Source: Penelope pileata
Taxonomy: Eukaryota; Chordata; Aves; Galliformes; Cracidae
DNA: 64,000 bases
Assembly (NCBI GenBank): GCA_013396635.1
Contig: WBMW01003919.1
Span: 1,940,266-2,004,265, forward strand
Direction: 5' to 3'
The notes under the pieces are model-generated. The model did no database searches, was not told the DNA's origin, and saw only the letters and a list, made by a program, of their open reading frames with translations. Position 1 is the stretch's first letter; each line of letters begins with the position of its first letter. Positions 50,101-63,229 of the stretch are shown piece after piece. The position numbers and the translations under genes are program-made.

Positions 50101-52083
50101 AGCCTTCTCCACACAACTGAAGCGGTGGCTCAGTCATTACCAGCTCCTTTCTCCTATCATTTTTGTTCCTAATTAACTTGGACTATTATACAACTGGGCC
50201 AGCTCATATTCTGTCCTTCTATAGATATTATACTTAAAACAGTAGCTAATGGGAAAAAAAAAAAGACAACAAAACCCAAACAACCTGAGAGTTATTCCTT
50301 CTAAACATTTTCTCTAGCTTGTTCTTTAAGGTCTGCAGTTGAGGTTTTACTACGCTTGCTTCACGGAGCAGATTTATTCCTTTCATTTTGCCTCAAAGCC
50401 GTGAGGCAGCAGGGTGTGTGCTGTGATGGTGGCTCCTCAGCCTGCACCTCCCCTGCCTGCTGCTGGCTGCAGGACGGACGCGTGCCGTGGCCGTGAGCCC
50501 CTCCCCGGGGCAGCTGCCAGCAGGTCAGGGAGGCCATGGGAGGAGAGTGGGGGGAGAGACAGGAATCAAGGTGAGACAGGAGAAGGGCAGTACTTCCACC
50601 AAAGAACAACCTGGCACTGGGGAAAAAGCCAAACACACACAAAACAACAGGCCAGCAGGTCTGGAAGCCACCAGGAGCCCGCGTGCACGAAGCCCCCAGA
50701 CACAGCTGACACATCCCATGGCCACCGCACAACATCCATGCCCTGGAGCAGACAGGGTCTGCGAGGCAGCAGCCTCAGCTGGCAACACAACACAGCTCCC
50801 TGCCCTCCTCCCCACAGGCATCCCCTCACCAGGCTTTGTGCACGGTGTTTGCAGCAGGTGGTTTGGCTGCCACGTGTATCCCAGGGACCGAGAGCGTCTG
50901 CACGCAGCCAGAGACGGGTCCGCACCACGCGGGGCTGTGCTGGGCCCACCCACACACCGGTGCCTTCCAGGCTCTTCCTTTGTGTGCGGCAGGACAGGAA
51001 GGGAGAGCACCCCGCCATGCAGCTCCTGTTTGCATCATAATGAGATTTGCCAAATTCTGCCCCATTTTCAATAACTTTAAGAAAGAAAGAGCTGACAGAA
51101 CATACACAGAAGCACAGAGGTAGGCATCTTTGCCAGAACCTGGAAGACAGGAAGAACTTGAATACGGAGCAGCACTTTGGCTAAGTAGGAGCAAAAGGCA
51201 TCATACGCAGGAGCAGCGAGCGATGGGACGGTCAATCCAACTTCACTTTGTCGGCTCCTGGGAGTAGAGGTAAGGACAGCAATAAAGACACTAAAGCCAT
51301 TCACTTCAGGATGCAGCGGAGGCCAGATCTTTCTGCCAAGGGACCTGGAGCCTCTGACCCTGCCTGAACGCTGACGCAGCTGAGCTGGTTCTTGGCAGGA
51401 CGTGGGGACACAGCCCATGGCCAGCAGCTGGCACCACCGCGGGGCTCAGCCAGCGCAGGGCAGGGGCCTGGGGCTGCCCGTGCCTCAGGTTCGTTAGGGG
51501 CCCTTAACGAGGGAGGGGGCTCACCCCACATGGGCAGGGCAGGGGGCAGAGGCACTGCCTTTGCACAGAACAAAGTGCTCCATATTTCATGGATGGGAAA
51601 TAAAAGGCTGGAGAGGTAAGTCGTTTGAGTTAATTGCATCTGAACTTCAAAACAACACGCTCAGCCCCGGTCTTCAACTAACGTTTTCAATTAATGTCTT
51701 CGTACACAATGGATTTTACATTGGAACTAAGGAACCACAAAAACGGATGTCACTGTCACCTGAGCCCTCCACTCACAAACACACGGGCAGTGCCAGTGGT
51801 TACCTGGCACCGCTCACTGATGCACAGCACCTTGCACGGGGCTCTCGAGGGTGCTGCACCGAGAGCCGGGGATGCACGGGGAGCGGCTGCGGGGCACGGG
51901 CCGGGAGGAGCACGGGAAGCACTGCATGGGCTCCAGCTGCCACTCACCAAATGGGCCCCAAGGGAAAAACTGGGGGCAGGCATGTAACTGGGGCTGTCCT
52001 AATGTGGAGTCACACGGGAGTGACATAAAATGGCACCAACAATATTAATTCTGTCCTTGCTATACTTTCGAGCACTTGACAGC
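47181..52083. other. Unique non-coding sequence, no gene recognised
   Basis: GC-rich at 47300-47540, 48700-48960, 50410-51020 and 51380-51560; AT-rich at 47800-48010 and 49060-49160. Frames of 150-213 codons (48422-49063, 50414-51040, 50487-51074) overlap frames on the other strand and lack domains. An A-run lies at about 50251-50262. No repeat family or RNA gene recognised. Confidence 0.5.
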
Positions 52084-52141
52084 TTTTTTTTTTTTTNTGT
52101 TTTTTTTGGGGCTGTTTGTGTTTTTTTTTTTTTTTTTTTTT
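52084..52141 (+). repeat. Interrupted T homopolymer with an ambiguous base
   Basis: Two long T-runs (52084-52096 and about 52121-52141) around a short T/G-rich middle, with a lone N at 52097. Homopolymer length is hard to read, so the N and the run lengths are probably unreliable. Confidence 0.9.
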
Positions 52142-54839
52142 AAGTGACTGATCAGTCAGCGCACTGCATAAAATTTCCTTCTATTCTAAAAGAGGAAAAA
52201 ATCCCACTGTGTGTGACCCGAGGAGGATCTGCAGAGCTGTCAGCCCCGCAGCACACATCTCCATCACCTGGGCTGAAGGTCAGGCCACGGGAGCGGATCT
52301 GAAGGGCAGGCAGTTACCCTCAGAGGGCCGGCAGCTCTACGGGTGATGTAAGAGCAGTTAGGTGTGTTGGAGCAGCTCCACCTCACCCATGGCACAGCTC
52401 CGTGCCCAGGCTTGGTGCCTGCCGGCCCCCACGGACACGCTGCCCTGCTGCTCCCCAGCCCTCCCGGGGGCTGCTCATTGCCCGCTCCCTGTGCGGAGGC
52501 CCTGGGGAAGATCGGCCTCCCCAGGGCAGAGCTAGCCCTTGGGAATACCTCCTGCATCTAAGCAGCACAGGTTCATGCTGATCTCCACAATTCCTGCCAG
52601 AAGGAATTATTTGCATTGTGTCACCTTGGCAGGGAACATGGATTCATTCCTTTCTTCAGCCAGTGGCATCGCTCGCCGTATCTCACCTCACCGGCTCCTT
52701 GCTGTGCCCAGACACCCAGCCCCAGGCAGCCCCGCACACAGCACGCAGCCAGGCTGTGCTCTCACTGACCAGGGTAACTCTGCTCTTCACTACCAAGTTT
52801 TGGCAATAAAAATCCCCTCCCTAGACACGAGGATGCTCATACCAGCCCCCAGTTTTGAGCTTGCCCGCTTTTAAATTTCATGAAAAGCTGAGGGCTGTGC
52901 TCTCTGCTTGAAGGCCTCCAGAGATCAGATATATTTGTTATTTTAGTCTCCAAGAGCAGCCAAGGGACAGAACCCCCCTGGCGCAGTGCCCTGCAGTGAG
53001 CAGCCACAGAGCAAAATGAGAGGATGCGAGCTGGCAGCGTCTGCGCGGGGCTGCACTGCGCAGCGGATGAAGGCAGACAGGCTGTCCTGCCATTCATCTC
53101 ACACTTGGCATTCCCGGTTGTTGCAATCTTCACCCAGTTCAACCAGAAGTCTGATTTTTCCCCTTTCTTGGCCCACCCAGCCACATCCCAGCCTGGCCCT
53201 GCAGAACTGGAAACCAGCAGCCACGCTGCTGTCACACCTGGGCTGGGAGGGGGACAACAGAGACTTCAGCAGCTCCCTGTGTGGGCACTGCCAGGTCAGG
53301 AGATGGGGCTGGGCTCCAGGAGAGGCACAGCTCCCTTCCAGGGAGCCAAAGAACTGCCCCTGGGGGTGAACACGATTGGCACTGCTAGGAAAGTCAGGGA
53401 CAGGTCACAGGCAGTGACTCACTGGGACAGCCCCTAAGAAGTCACTGAGATGGAAATGGCTTTCTATATACAGTGGAAACTATCAAAAATCCTATGGGCT
53501 TCCCACACCAGCAGCTTCTAAAAATTCAAATGGGGACTGCTACAGGCAGCAGGATCTATATTTCAAACACCAGCATTCCAGTCTTGTACTACTCGTAGGA
53601 GGGAAAGCGTGGTTTATTATGCAGCAGCCCCAGTATGCAGCAGAGCTCCAGAGAAGAAAAAGCAGCGGCCCCAGCAAAGGAAATGCTAAGCCCAGAGAAG
53701 CTCCACTGCCTGCATGGTAGGGGCCAGCGCTGGGCAGAGCTGCCCAGGGCTTGGGGCTCCGGGAGCTGAAGGTCACCCTTGGGCCCTGCAGAGGCTGCTG
53801 GGCCCGGCCCAGCTCCTGTCCCCAGGCGGTGCTGCACTGGGGGGCACAGAGGGCTGGCAGGGGGCTGGCAGCATGCAGTGCCTGATCGCTGACGTGAGGT
53901 TTCCGCACAGGCAGAAATGTGGTAATTATCTGAGGACACGGATAGAACAATGCAAATATATTCTGGATTCTTAATGCAAGGGGAAACGTTTCTTAAATAC
54001 AAAAAGGAAGGAAGTGACTCTGAGGCAGTGCCTATGTAGATCAAGTGAATCGTTAGCACTAACAAACAGCTGGAAGGCTGTGTAAGGTGGCTGTGACATG
54101 AAATAATCAAACATATAACCTTCACCAGCTGCTTTGTGCAGGTTCCACCTTCCAGCAGGTTTTGACAAGCGGGGCTGACAGGAAGCACCGTGCAGGGCCC
54201 TGGAGCTCTGCAGAGTGCTGGCTCCTCGCTGCCTCGCTGAAAGGAGCCCCTGGGATGCAAGGGACAGCCCTGCTGGCAGGACGGGCTGGGAACATCTCTG
54301 GTACTGTGCACCTCAGCCACGGTTACTGCTACTCATTAGGGCAACACTCAATGTCCTTCTTCAGGATGTGTGTCAGAAACACGAGGACAAGCAGGCCCAA
54401 GCAGGTCAGCACGGCTGCTGCCCACTGCCCCCACCAACCCCTCGCTGCCCCAGTGCAGGGAGAGTAGGTTGGACTGGAGAACAAAGATGGAACTGACTTC
54501 TGCTCTTGTAAATTCACCCATGAATGCTACTATGCAAATTAACAGGTGGAAAAATTACCTTTGGGGATGTTCTGGCATAGCTTCATCTGTTACTGTAAGC
54601 AAGTGCTCAGCTCACCCTGAATCTAGCTGTCTCTCCTCCTCCTCACCACGCCTGATACAAGCTGCTGTGAGCTCACAGCACGGCACCTCTCAGCACACCG
54701 GGGCTCCCCCCGCACTGCACACCCGTCACCAGCTTGTTGCCTCCCTTGATCTCTCGGCAGCAGCAGCCCAGCTCTCCTCCAAGGGGTACCTGTCAGGACC
54801 CGTTTTCTTCCAACAAGACTTCCTTACATGTTAAACTGC
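52142..54839. other. Unique non-coding sequence, no gene recognised
   Basis: GC-rich at 52320-52530, 53170-53350 and 53700-53890. Frame 53589-54320 minus (243 codons) is long but has no recognisable domain and shares its bases with open plus-strand frames. Nothing else seen. Confidence 0.5.
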
Positions 54840-55200
54840 CACACTGCCTGTGCACCAATTATAAAAAAGCCTTTGCAAAAATTGATATCAGAACATCGGA
54901 AATCCCCTCCATAACCTGAAAGCTTGTCATCTGATCACTGAAAGAAATCTGAGGAAATCTACAAACAAGGGTGAGAAGAAAACAGGAAACGACAAGGTAA
55001 GGACACAAGGCACGCCAGCACACCAATCCTACAACGTGCAGCTGCACTTGTTCCATTAGACCAATTAGCAACCCTATGATTACTGGCAAATGAAGGATTT
55101 TTAGTATTATAGTCTCTGATTTCCCTTGTTGCAATTCCCATGGCAGCAACAAAGCAGCAAAAGCTCTAACATGAATTTTGTCTGCTTTTGCACTCCCACA
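54840..55200. other. AT-rich tract, candidate conserved non-coding element
   Basis: Low-CpG block with CCAATTATAAA near the start (about 54856-54866) and ACCAATTAGCAACC around 55060-55073. A minus frame of 148 codons spans 54859-55305 but begins at GTG, and I recognise no domain despite its hydrophobic stretches. Candidate regulatory element by texture only. Confidence 0.3.
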
Positions 55201-55599
55201 CCTCCCCACAGCCAGTGTTCCCACAGGGGAAACGAGCAACGGGGTTTGCTTGAGACGCTCATCAGGGATGGTTCGAAAGATCAATCTGAAAGTCTCAGTC
55301 AGCACACGAGAAACAAGCTAAAAGGAATAATTGCACTTCAGTTGCACAAAAGCCTCTCCCGGGCGGTGCTTGGAGCACAGGTGGGTGACAGCTTCCCCAG
55401 GGACAGGCGCACACCATCCCCAGCGGGGCCTGGCTGCAGCCCGAGGAACAGCTGGAGCCTGCCTTACCTGCTCACCATCCAGCTCTTTCCCTCACAGAAG
55501 GATCAGATGATGAAAACCCCGTAGCATATCCTCTGTCAGCTGCACCACTGGTTCATTAGAGGCACTGGCTCCCAGGAAGCCAGAACTCCTTCTGCAGGG
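55201..55599. other. Unique non-coding spacer between two AT-rich tracts
   Basis: GC-leaning, no feature recognised. Confidence 0.5.
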
Positions 55600-56100
55600 C
55601 GCATTCACTGAGTTTTAATCAAAACTCATCCCTCCCCCAAGCTAGCGAGCTGGCACAGAATGGGAACAAAATCTTTCATCTTTGTGAAAGATGAAAGCAG
55701 CTCATCCCAGTCTTTCTTGTAGAAGGAAAAACTGCTGAAGTCCATTCTGAAGGAAGGAGCCACTTCTCTGCAATTGCGACCATCAGAGGCGAGGGCACAG
55801 TTAATTATTCGGCAACAAAGGCTCGAGATAAAAACTCATCCCCAGCCGCACGCTGACCACTTAATGCCGCTCCTGGCACACAATTCATCAGACGTGCCGC
55901 TCGTCTGACCTCAATTAGCGCGTCCCTCTCACAAGCTACTTCTGAGAAACCACTCCGAAGTTTTGTGGGAGCTGTGAACAAAGAACTGTAATAACAAGAA
56001 TTCAGGTTTATATAATCCACAGAACAAAGTGACCTGACAAAGTCAGGAGGAACTTCAGAACGCACTCAAATGTTTGTACAAAGGTTTGAGCACCTCGGCA
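55600..56100. other. Candidate conserved non-coding element with SOX/TCF-like motifs
   Basis: AACAAAG, a core bound by SOX and TCF/LEF HMG proteins, occurs at 55814-55820, 55977-55983 and 56023-56029. Homeodomain-type cores include TTAATTATT at about 55801-55809 and CAATTAGCGCG at about 55913-55923. About ten CpG cluster between 55805 and 55925, more than in the other AT-rich tracts. A perfect hairpin lies at 55673-55697. The frame 55805-56065 minus is not recognisable. Confidence 0.35.
55673..55697. repeat. Perfect 11-bp inverted repeat, 3-base loop
   Basis: CTTTCATCTTT and its exact reverse complement AAAGATGAAAG are separated by GTG. The stem is too short and AT-rich for a microRNA precursor; it could be a cruciform-prone site or a palindromic binding site. 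Confidence 0.9.
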
Positions 56101-59100
56101 GCTCACGCTAACACTAAGAGGCTCTGCTCCTTGTTCCGGGCAACCCCACGCACAAAAAACTCAAACCACAAAGCCTGGAAATGACTTTTGGTACAGGGTA
56201 AATGCGTTACATTGCACACAGATCTCAGGAAAAACAGATCCACTATGTCTTTAGGCTTAAATATGAGAGTTTTGGTAGAGGAATACTAAGGATAGCGTTC
56301 TGGTGCTGTTTCTGCTCCCTCAGAAGTTATTCATGTGCTGCCTGAAAATGTGCTTTCAGTGGTGCTGCTGAACCTACAGCTCCATCAGCTCTTAGAGAAG
56401 ACGCATGTACTGACAGGCTCACTCAGCCATCCTTTGGAGAACATTCCGGAAGTATTTTAACACTGGAAGTCCAACAGATCCTGTGAAACCAGCACTTCTA
56501 CCCCCTCCATCTAAAGCACATGAAATGTGCACTTAAATTCATCAGCTCTACTCAGTGGTTTCAGCTAAGCCCTGTTCTGAAGTTTTGTTTAATTCTCAGA
56601 GCAACATTTAACGGCTTAAGAAGCCATAGAAAGAAAAATTAGTATTTGGGGACAGTTTACGTTGACACTGGAACCTTGCATTAGCTCCCACTTTTTGGCT
56701 ACGTTCCGATACTCACCACCTCTGACACCTACTACTTTCCTCCTCGCTGCATCACTGGGATCGTGAGCACGATTGCTTCACGCTGGGCACCACAGCAGTT
56801 GACAGGGACCACACCGGGACATGAACATTGTTTTTCCCCTCAGCTGTGTCCCTGCCCACAAACATCCCAGTGGAGTGGCAATTGCTGCACCGTCCAGGTG
56901 GGAAGCACAGATGGGATAGGACAGAAGAAGCTATCGGAGAAATTAAAACGCAGAAGGGGCAAGGAGCAACAAACCAAGATGTACCATGTAAAAATGAAAT
57001 GTATATCCAAGAGATTGCATCTAACCTTTTACGTTAGCTTTGAAACAAGCTGAACTTGCCCTCTGAAAACTTCTTGTCTTCATACTGATAACATTTTCCA
57101 TCCCAAAAGACAGATTATTCAGGCCTGGTCTATGATAAGAAACATGACAACACAAGGAACACATCTGTGTTTGCCTTAGGAAAGAAAAGTTCAATCAGCA
57201 GTGACTGCAACCACACCAGCGTAAGCCACTGGGGGCAGCTGAGCTTCATGCTCTTGCATATGAACAAAGGTGCTTATGGCCCCACCAACACAACTGCACC
57301 CACCAGGGAGGGACACTACTGCCCTACATTGGGAAGGCTAAAGCAGCAAGCTAAGGTCCTCCAAATCAGGCTGTACTGGCACGGGACAAGCAGGGGTGAG
57401 AGCTGAGGTTTGGGAATGCATGCATGAACACTTCCAAACCCAATGGCTATCTTCAGCAGTATCAGCAGTCCTTCGAACACGCACTGCAAAGCAGGGCACA
57501 AAGCTCACCACCTCTGCTGGCCCGGCACCAGCTGGCTGCACCAGCCGCTTCCCAATGGAAGGCCTTGCAGCAGCACCCAGCTCCCCAGCTGCAGGGAGGA
57601 AGAGAAGGGAAGGCACCCAAGGGGATTTCCTGATTGGTGTCCCAGTTTTGTTGCCATTACACATGTATAGACCAGGGGTGGCAGCTGAAGTCCAGCATCA
57701 CAGAGCAGAAATTGGTGCAGCAGCAGCCCCAAACCCACCTGCAATGTCTGCTGACAATCCAGGCATTGGGTTCGCCTGAGCTAACCAGAGCAGATGCCCC
57801 CAGTGCCTGCACACTGTGCCAGGACATGCAGATCCAACACCTTTAAAGAAAACTGGAGAAATTTTCGTCTGCACTGTAGCTCTCCGGAGCACAAAACCCA
57901 CCTCAGCTGCCACCCACCACGGCTATGGTCCCTGCACCCGGCACTGCCGTTCGGTACCACCACCACATGTGCTCAGGGAACAGCTTCTGCCTCATTGGCT
58001 TTTTGCATAGAGGTCTCAACCACTGAAAGCCCAGCATAGTTCAAGCTTTTTGGCAGCAGCCGTGGACAGAATGTACATGTCCTTCCCCTGCCCCTTGCCC
58101 TCAAGCTTGGTTCCCCCCTTAACTGCCAGCACCTCTCTCCCACCAACCTTCCCCACACCTCCTCCTCTCTCTCACTCCCTTGCCGGTGCCCAACTCCCAT
58201 GAGGAGCAGCACAGGAACATTTGGCTCTTGCAGCTGCGTGCAGCCGGTGTGCTGAGCAGCACCACGGGGAGACGGCTGGCAGCTGTCGCTGTGGGTGCAG
58301 CCCAGCAGCAGCCAGCTGTCCCACTGCCCTGCCCCGGGGCTGCCTCGCTGCACTGCTCAGGTGCCAGCTCCGACTGCTCCACACCGCAACCAGCCTGCAC
58401 TGGCAGCCCGTGCTGCTCGCACATCTGTGCGTCTCCTTCTCTGCTCACTTCTGTTTAGTTTCTGGGAATGTGCAGTGGGGTAGATCTCTCCACGATGACT
58501 CACAAATGGAAAAATAAAAATGGCAAGTCACAGCGCGAGATCCCCGTGATTCCACCAGTGGGGATGTCACGACTTTCCTCTGAGAGCTCTAACGATGCGT
58601 TGGAGCTGAAGCTCGGGAAACAGCCCTTCACAGCTGCACAAGGGAACGGCGTGCACGCCTGGCAATGCCTGGCCTAACAGGAGAGGGGAGGGAACGCGAC
58701 CCCTGACATGCTCGCAGCGAGGGATTGGTGCCTGCAGTCTGGGGGAGCCGTGACACAGACCATAGCCAACAAAATGCAGAAATTACTGACATTTTATGAA
58801 CTGCTTTTAAGTTGCTGGGATATCTTAAATGAAAAATAATTCTGAAATGCTAAGTTTGCTTCAATATATTCCAATGAAATATCCACGCTTTCCTCCTGGC
58901 AGATACTGTTACCATCTTTAAAGCAACGCACACCTTTGACTGCAAATGTTTTCACAGGAAGAATTTACAACACCAGGACTGAAAAGCTGCACCAACCCAG
59001 TGCAGCACTGCTTGCTACTCCCACCTCCCCCTGTGCTTCCAGAAGTGCCCGGCCCAGAGCTGCAGCTGCTCGCACAGCCTGGGCTGATGGAGCTGCTGGG

Positions 59101-61699
59101 CACGGGGCACCCAGCGCACATCGCAGGCGTCCCCGGAGAACCAAAGGATGGGCACCGAGGAGTCGTGCTTAGGGGAACACATCACCATACATCTAGCTTG
59201 ACTGGAGACGATAAGCTGCTGGCAAAGCACTGCCTCAACGTTGTGGATTGGAGCTGTCATGCAGACCGTGTACAGCAAATTGAAAAGATGCATCAGAGGG
59301 TCTGAATTTGGCATCAGGGAGAAAAAAACCCCGCAACTGTTTTCAGTCTGTAACTTTTTATTAGCTGGTTCTCTTGGCTGCTGTAAATTGGTGAAACACC
59401 ATTGGTTTCAAAGCCAATCTCTTCCAGCTAAGAACACGACCATAGGATCCGAGTTCTGACTTCCAACCATCTGCTAGATTTCCGCATTTCTACCACAAAC
59501 GCACTGAAACCAGCAGTATTTTCTGGTTCGTCAGGTACTGCTGTATGCCAGCATGCCATACCAAGAGCTCAGACACAAGCATCTCTGCTCACCAGGCCAG
59601 AAGGTGACAAGTGGCATCAGGCTCCCTCCCTGCCTCCACTACTGCCCTGCCATGAACTCAAACTGCTGCTCATCACCACCTCTTCCCCAGCCTCCTGATG
59701 CATCACTGCTAACAACTGTCCAGAGACATGAGAACCTATTTCTCTCACAATGAGAGAGCACAGCTTACACTGCTCCCTGAGATGCATTCCAACCCTGACC
59801 GGAGCTTACCTGCAGCAGGAGTTAGGCACAGTCCCCATGGCGCAGGCACCCCCTGACTTCCACCCCGAGATGGACGGCAGGAGGAGCGGGGCAGCTCCAG
59901 GGACAAGAACGCCTGCCCCGTGCCCTGCTTACTGCCATCAACACTGCCCCTTAAACGTGGCGGGCAGTACATTCTAATTCAACACTTCTGTATCTTACAT
60001 CACAAGCCTGTTGTGTGACATACCCCTCACGTTTCACTTGGCCCCAAGGCGCTGATGCTCACGGTCCCGATCTGCCTTGTGCTGCCTGGGCACTGCACAG
60101 GGCACTCTGCAGGGGCAGACCTTGATCGTGGAGAGTGGTGGTGGGTTTCCCATCCCTGCTCCAGTACAGACTCCATATAAGCATCAGACTCTTTATTTTA
60201 GAAGATAAAGACCTAAGTTACATCATAATGTTATCACTGTAAAAGGTTTTAGGGAAGGAAGGACAGGACTGAGCAAGAAATCAAGCAAGCAAGCAACACG
60301 TTTTTTATATATATGTGGGTGTGTGTGTACGCATCTCAAGACAGCTGAATGGCGCTTTATATATGTGTCCTTGTCTAAATAATTTACTGCATACTTTAAA
60401 ATAGTTCACCACCAAATTCTGCATTAATCTCCTAACCTTGCTGTTCTCCAAAGGATTATAAAATCCATTACGATGAATATTGAAACCAATCCTGTAGATG
60501 CAGAATTTCAGAAGGACTGGGTAATTGCATAAGTGCCAGCACAACTAGTTATGCAAGATGAAGTAACGAGGTCAGCAAAGTACTGGGCTTCATGGCATAC
60601 TTTAGAGGGGTCAGGAAGGAATTACTGTAGAGCTGTACTGTGTACAGCTTTGCAAACCTGGCTCCACTTTCTTCTCTTTCAGAGACAGAGGATGCTGTCT
60701 GCTGTAGGAGAGGAGATGAGAGTCTGCTGCTTCCACACGGGATGCTTTTGAGTCCAGTAACCACTGAAGCCCAATGGGTGCAAGAGATGATGCACAGGCA
60801 GGATGGGAGATCCCCAAGCATCACCTCAGGCTCTCTTTAAGCTTCCATAATGGACTTTCTTTGGAGCTTTGCTGCTCCATGTGATGCTGTGTATGTGGCT
60901 GTGAGCATGCTCACACTTTTCAGGTCTTGGGAATAGCAAAACAAAAACATTGACCAGGTGTGCCTTGGCCATGGGAGCTGCTGCCAGGCTGGGGGCTGCA
61001 TCTCTGTACAACTTATACAGCTGTTATATAGAGAGAGCGTATGTGGTTTGGTATTTATATTTTAGCTATGACCTCACACAATCCTTGCCTGAGAATGCTT
61101 TGGTCAGGACATGACATGACTGTGCTACTTTTACAGCTTCAAACAGACCTGACAACTTGTCAAAGATGTCTTTCTTGGAGCAAGCACCTACATAAGAAAC
61201 CATTTTAATGCAGATAATAAATGATAGATGACAGCAAGCCAAGCTGTATGCTTAGCTGTGTGCTCCCCAGCCCGGTCTGTCTGCTCAGTACTGGGGCTAC
61301 AAGGCAGCCACGGGCCTTTCAAGTTCTTCCTAGCCATGGGGGATTTCTGGAATAACCACAGCAGCCACGCAGAGCCCTATCCTGCTGTGCCAGAACAGAT
61401 GAAAATACGATAAAGGCTTTTTGTGAAAACTATTAAAGCAGCCTTTGTTTCCAAAGGAGAACACCTAACAATTGGGCATCTTTTGCAGCCAAAATTATTC
61501 GTGTCTCATTATCATTATTCTGTCTTTTTGTTTCTTCCACTGAGGAAAAAGCAAGCAAGCAAGGGACAACAGGTAGAAAAGAGGGAAACAACAACAGAAA
61601 GGTCAAAACTCGGTCTTGTCAGAGGATGTGGATCTACTTTGGCTTTGAAAATTGCACGTGAAGGCTGGGAGGCTGTGCCAAGGAAAAGGACCAGGGGTT
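56101..61699. other. Unique non-coding sequence, no gene recognised
   Basis: AT-leaning at 56170-56760, 56980-57170, 58780-58930, 60170-60520 and 61020-61230; GC-rich at 58220-58400 and 59030-59140. All frames are short and overlapping. No repeat family or RNA gene recognised. Confidence 0.5.
60301..60329 (+). repeat. T-run / (TA)n / (GT)n compound microsatellite
   Basis: Six T, then ATATATAT-type and GTGTGTGT-type dinucleotides. Short and likely polymorphic. Confidence 0.8.
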
Positions 61700-62310
61700 A
61701 AGTTAAATAAGATTTAAATGCCCAGGTGACTTTTTTTTGTTTTGTTTTTGTTTTTTGAATAGATGGAATTTTGACAATTGTACACTAATTTCTTTTTAAA
61801 ATATCATTAAAAGACAACTTCGCTTTTTTCTCACCAGTTTGGAACTTCAAAGAGAACGCAACAAGCAGCGAAACAAAGATTTTGCTACCAGTAACTGTTT
61901 TGTCTTCATGGCTGGGTAATTTAAACTGCCGGAGTTTTAGAACATTTATGATACAAAACAGAGTCAGTCAGTAATAACTGAGTCCCTCAAGACATCTCCT
62001 AATTTGTTTTATTGCCTTTTTATTTTTGTCCCCTTTCATTTTCTGAAATATAATCATAGTTCAGTGACTCCATCTGCATGGAATCCAGCAACAAAGCTTT
62101 CGCTGTAATGATGTACAACAAATGAATCACAATTCCTTAATCACTCTGTTCCCTTTATCGTCGCCTCATTGGAATTCATGAGTTCCTCAAAAAATTCAAT
62201 TATATTTGCAATTTCTTCACAAAATTACACAGATAAATAACTGAAAGCATAATGGTTCCTATACTTTCTGAAAAATAAAAAAAATCTGAAATTACTGCAA
62301 AGATCTAGAA
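61700..62310. other. AT-rich tract, candidate conserved non-coding element
   Basis: A long block with almost no CpG, without an open frame. It carries ACAAAG cores near 61874 and 62091, a TTTTATTGCC/TTTTTATTTTTG stretch at 62006-62028, and CTTAATCAC around 62137-62145. Candidate regulatory DNA by texture. T-rich low complexity at 61730-61756 borders it. Confidence 0.3.
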
Positions 62311-63229
62311 TATGCATTCAAACAGCAAAGCTCTCTGCGTCCTCCCAGGAGGTGACAGGCGGGAGCGCAGCGCGCCTTGCCCTGCCCCTGCTGACCCCGC
62401 TGCGCAGCGGCGGCCTTACCCCGGCAGGAGACCAAAGGTGCCATTATGGAAGGATCGTGAGATTGGACTGGAATTACACCAGATGTTTTTCTCCCATTTA
62501 AGAGTTGACCATGGCTACCCAAATACTGGATGGCAAGTGGAATCAATGCCATGGAGACCTGCCACACAAGCTGCCAGAGGTGCGGTAATTTCTCTGTATT
62601 TGCACAGAAAGAGACTTGTGTACCAGTTCCCCCCACCACCCGCTCTCATGACGGTGAGAACAATAATGAAATTCCCCCATGCAGTACCTCAGAAGCTGCC
62701 TTTTCTGCTGAAGAACACGTTCCTGGCTGGCAGCTTGGAGCCTGCTTGTGAGCCTTTTTGGTTCAGAGCATGCCCCACGCCTCCTCCACTTCCGCGCTCC
62801 TGTGAGACGCCAAGCCAAAAGGCTAGCATCTGCCATACCCTCAGAATGGCTTTCTGCGAGCCCAAAGAGCTGGTTTTGAAGCATTTCTAATGGATCCAGA
62901 GTTCCCGGGAGTTTCAAGAGGGAGCAGAAACCCAGACCCTGCGCTCAGCTGGGAGAGGGGCTGAGCCCACAGGTCAGTGCCCACGGGGCTGGGGGCCGGG
63001 CGGCCCCACCAGGACAGGGCGCCATGCAGCCAGCTGCCTCCGCTCACTGCGAGGGGAACGGGAGATGGGAACACACCTGCTGCTCCTCTGAGATAAGCTT
63101 TGAGATCGATCAGTCTCCTTCTGTATTTTGAGTTTCCAGTCCACATTCCCAAAACCAATTTGCACATAAAAACTGGGCAAGTAGATCTCTTCTGCACGAT
63201 CAGAGCACACAAATACCCCTGGTGCATAG
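62311..63229. other. Unique non-coding sequence
   Basis: GC-rich at 62340-62430 and 62920-63060. Frame 62312-62890 plus (192 codons) is not recognisable. Nothing else seen. Confidence 0.5.

Noticed and set aside
54454..54476. GTAGGTTGGACTGGAG resembling the CR1 3' end
   Set aside because: Match is too short and the following CCAGAGGTCCCTTCCAACC block is absent.
54859..55305. 148-codon hydrophobic minus-strand frame that could suggest a membrane protein
   Set aside because: Begins at GTG, not ATG; first usable ATG leaves a short frame; no family recognised.
60515..60760. Stretch loosely reminiscent of degraded retroelement coding sequence
   Set aside because: No diagnostic CR1, LTR or SINE motif could be identified; similarity was only impressionistic.
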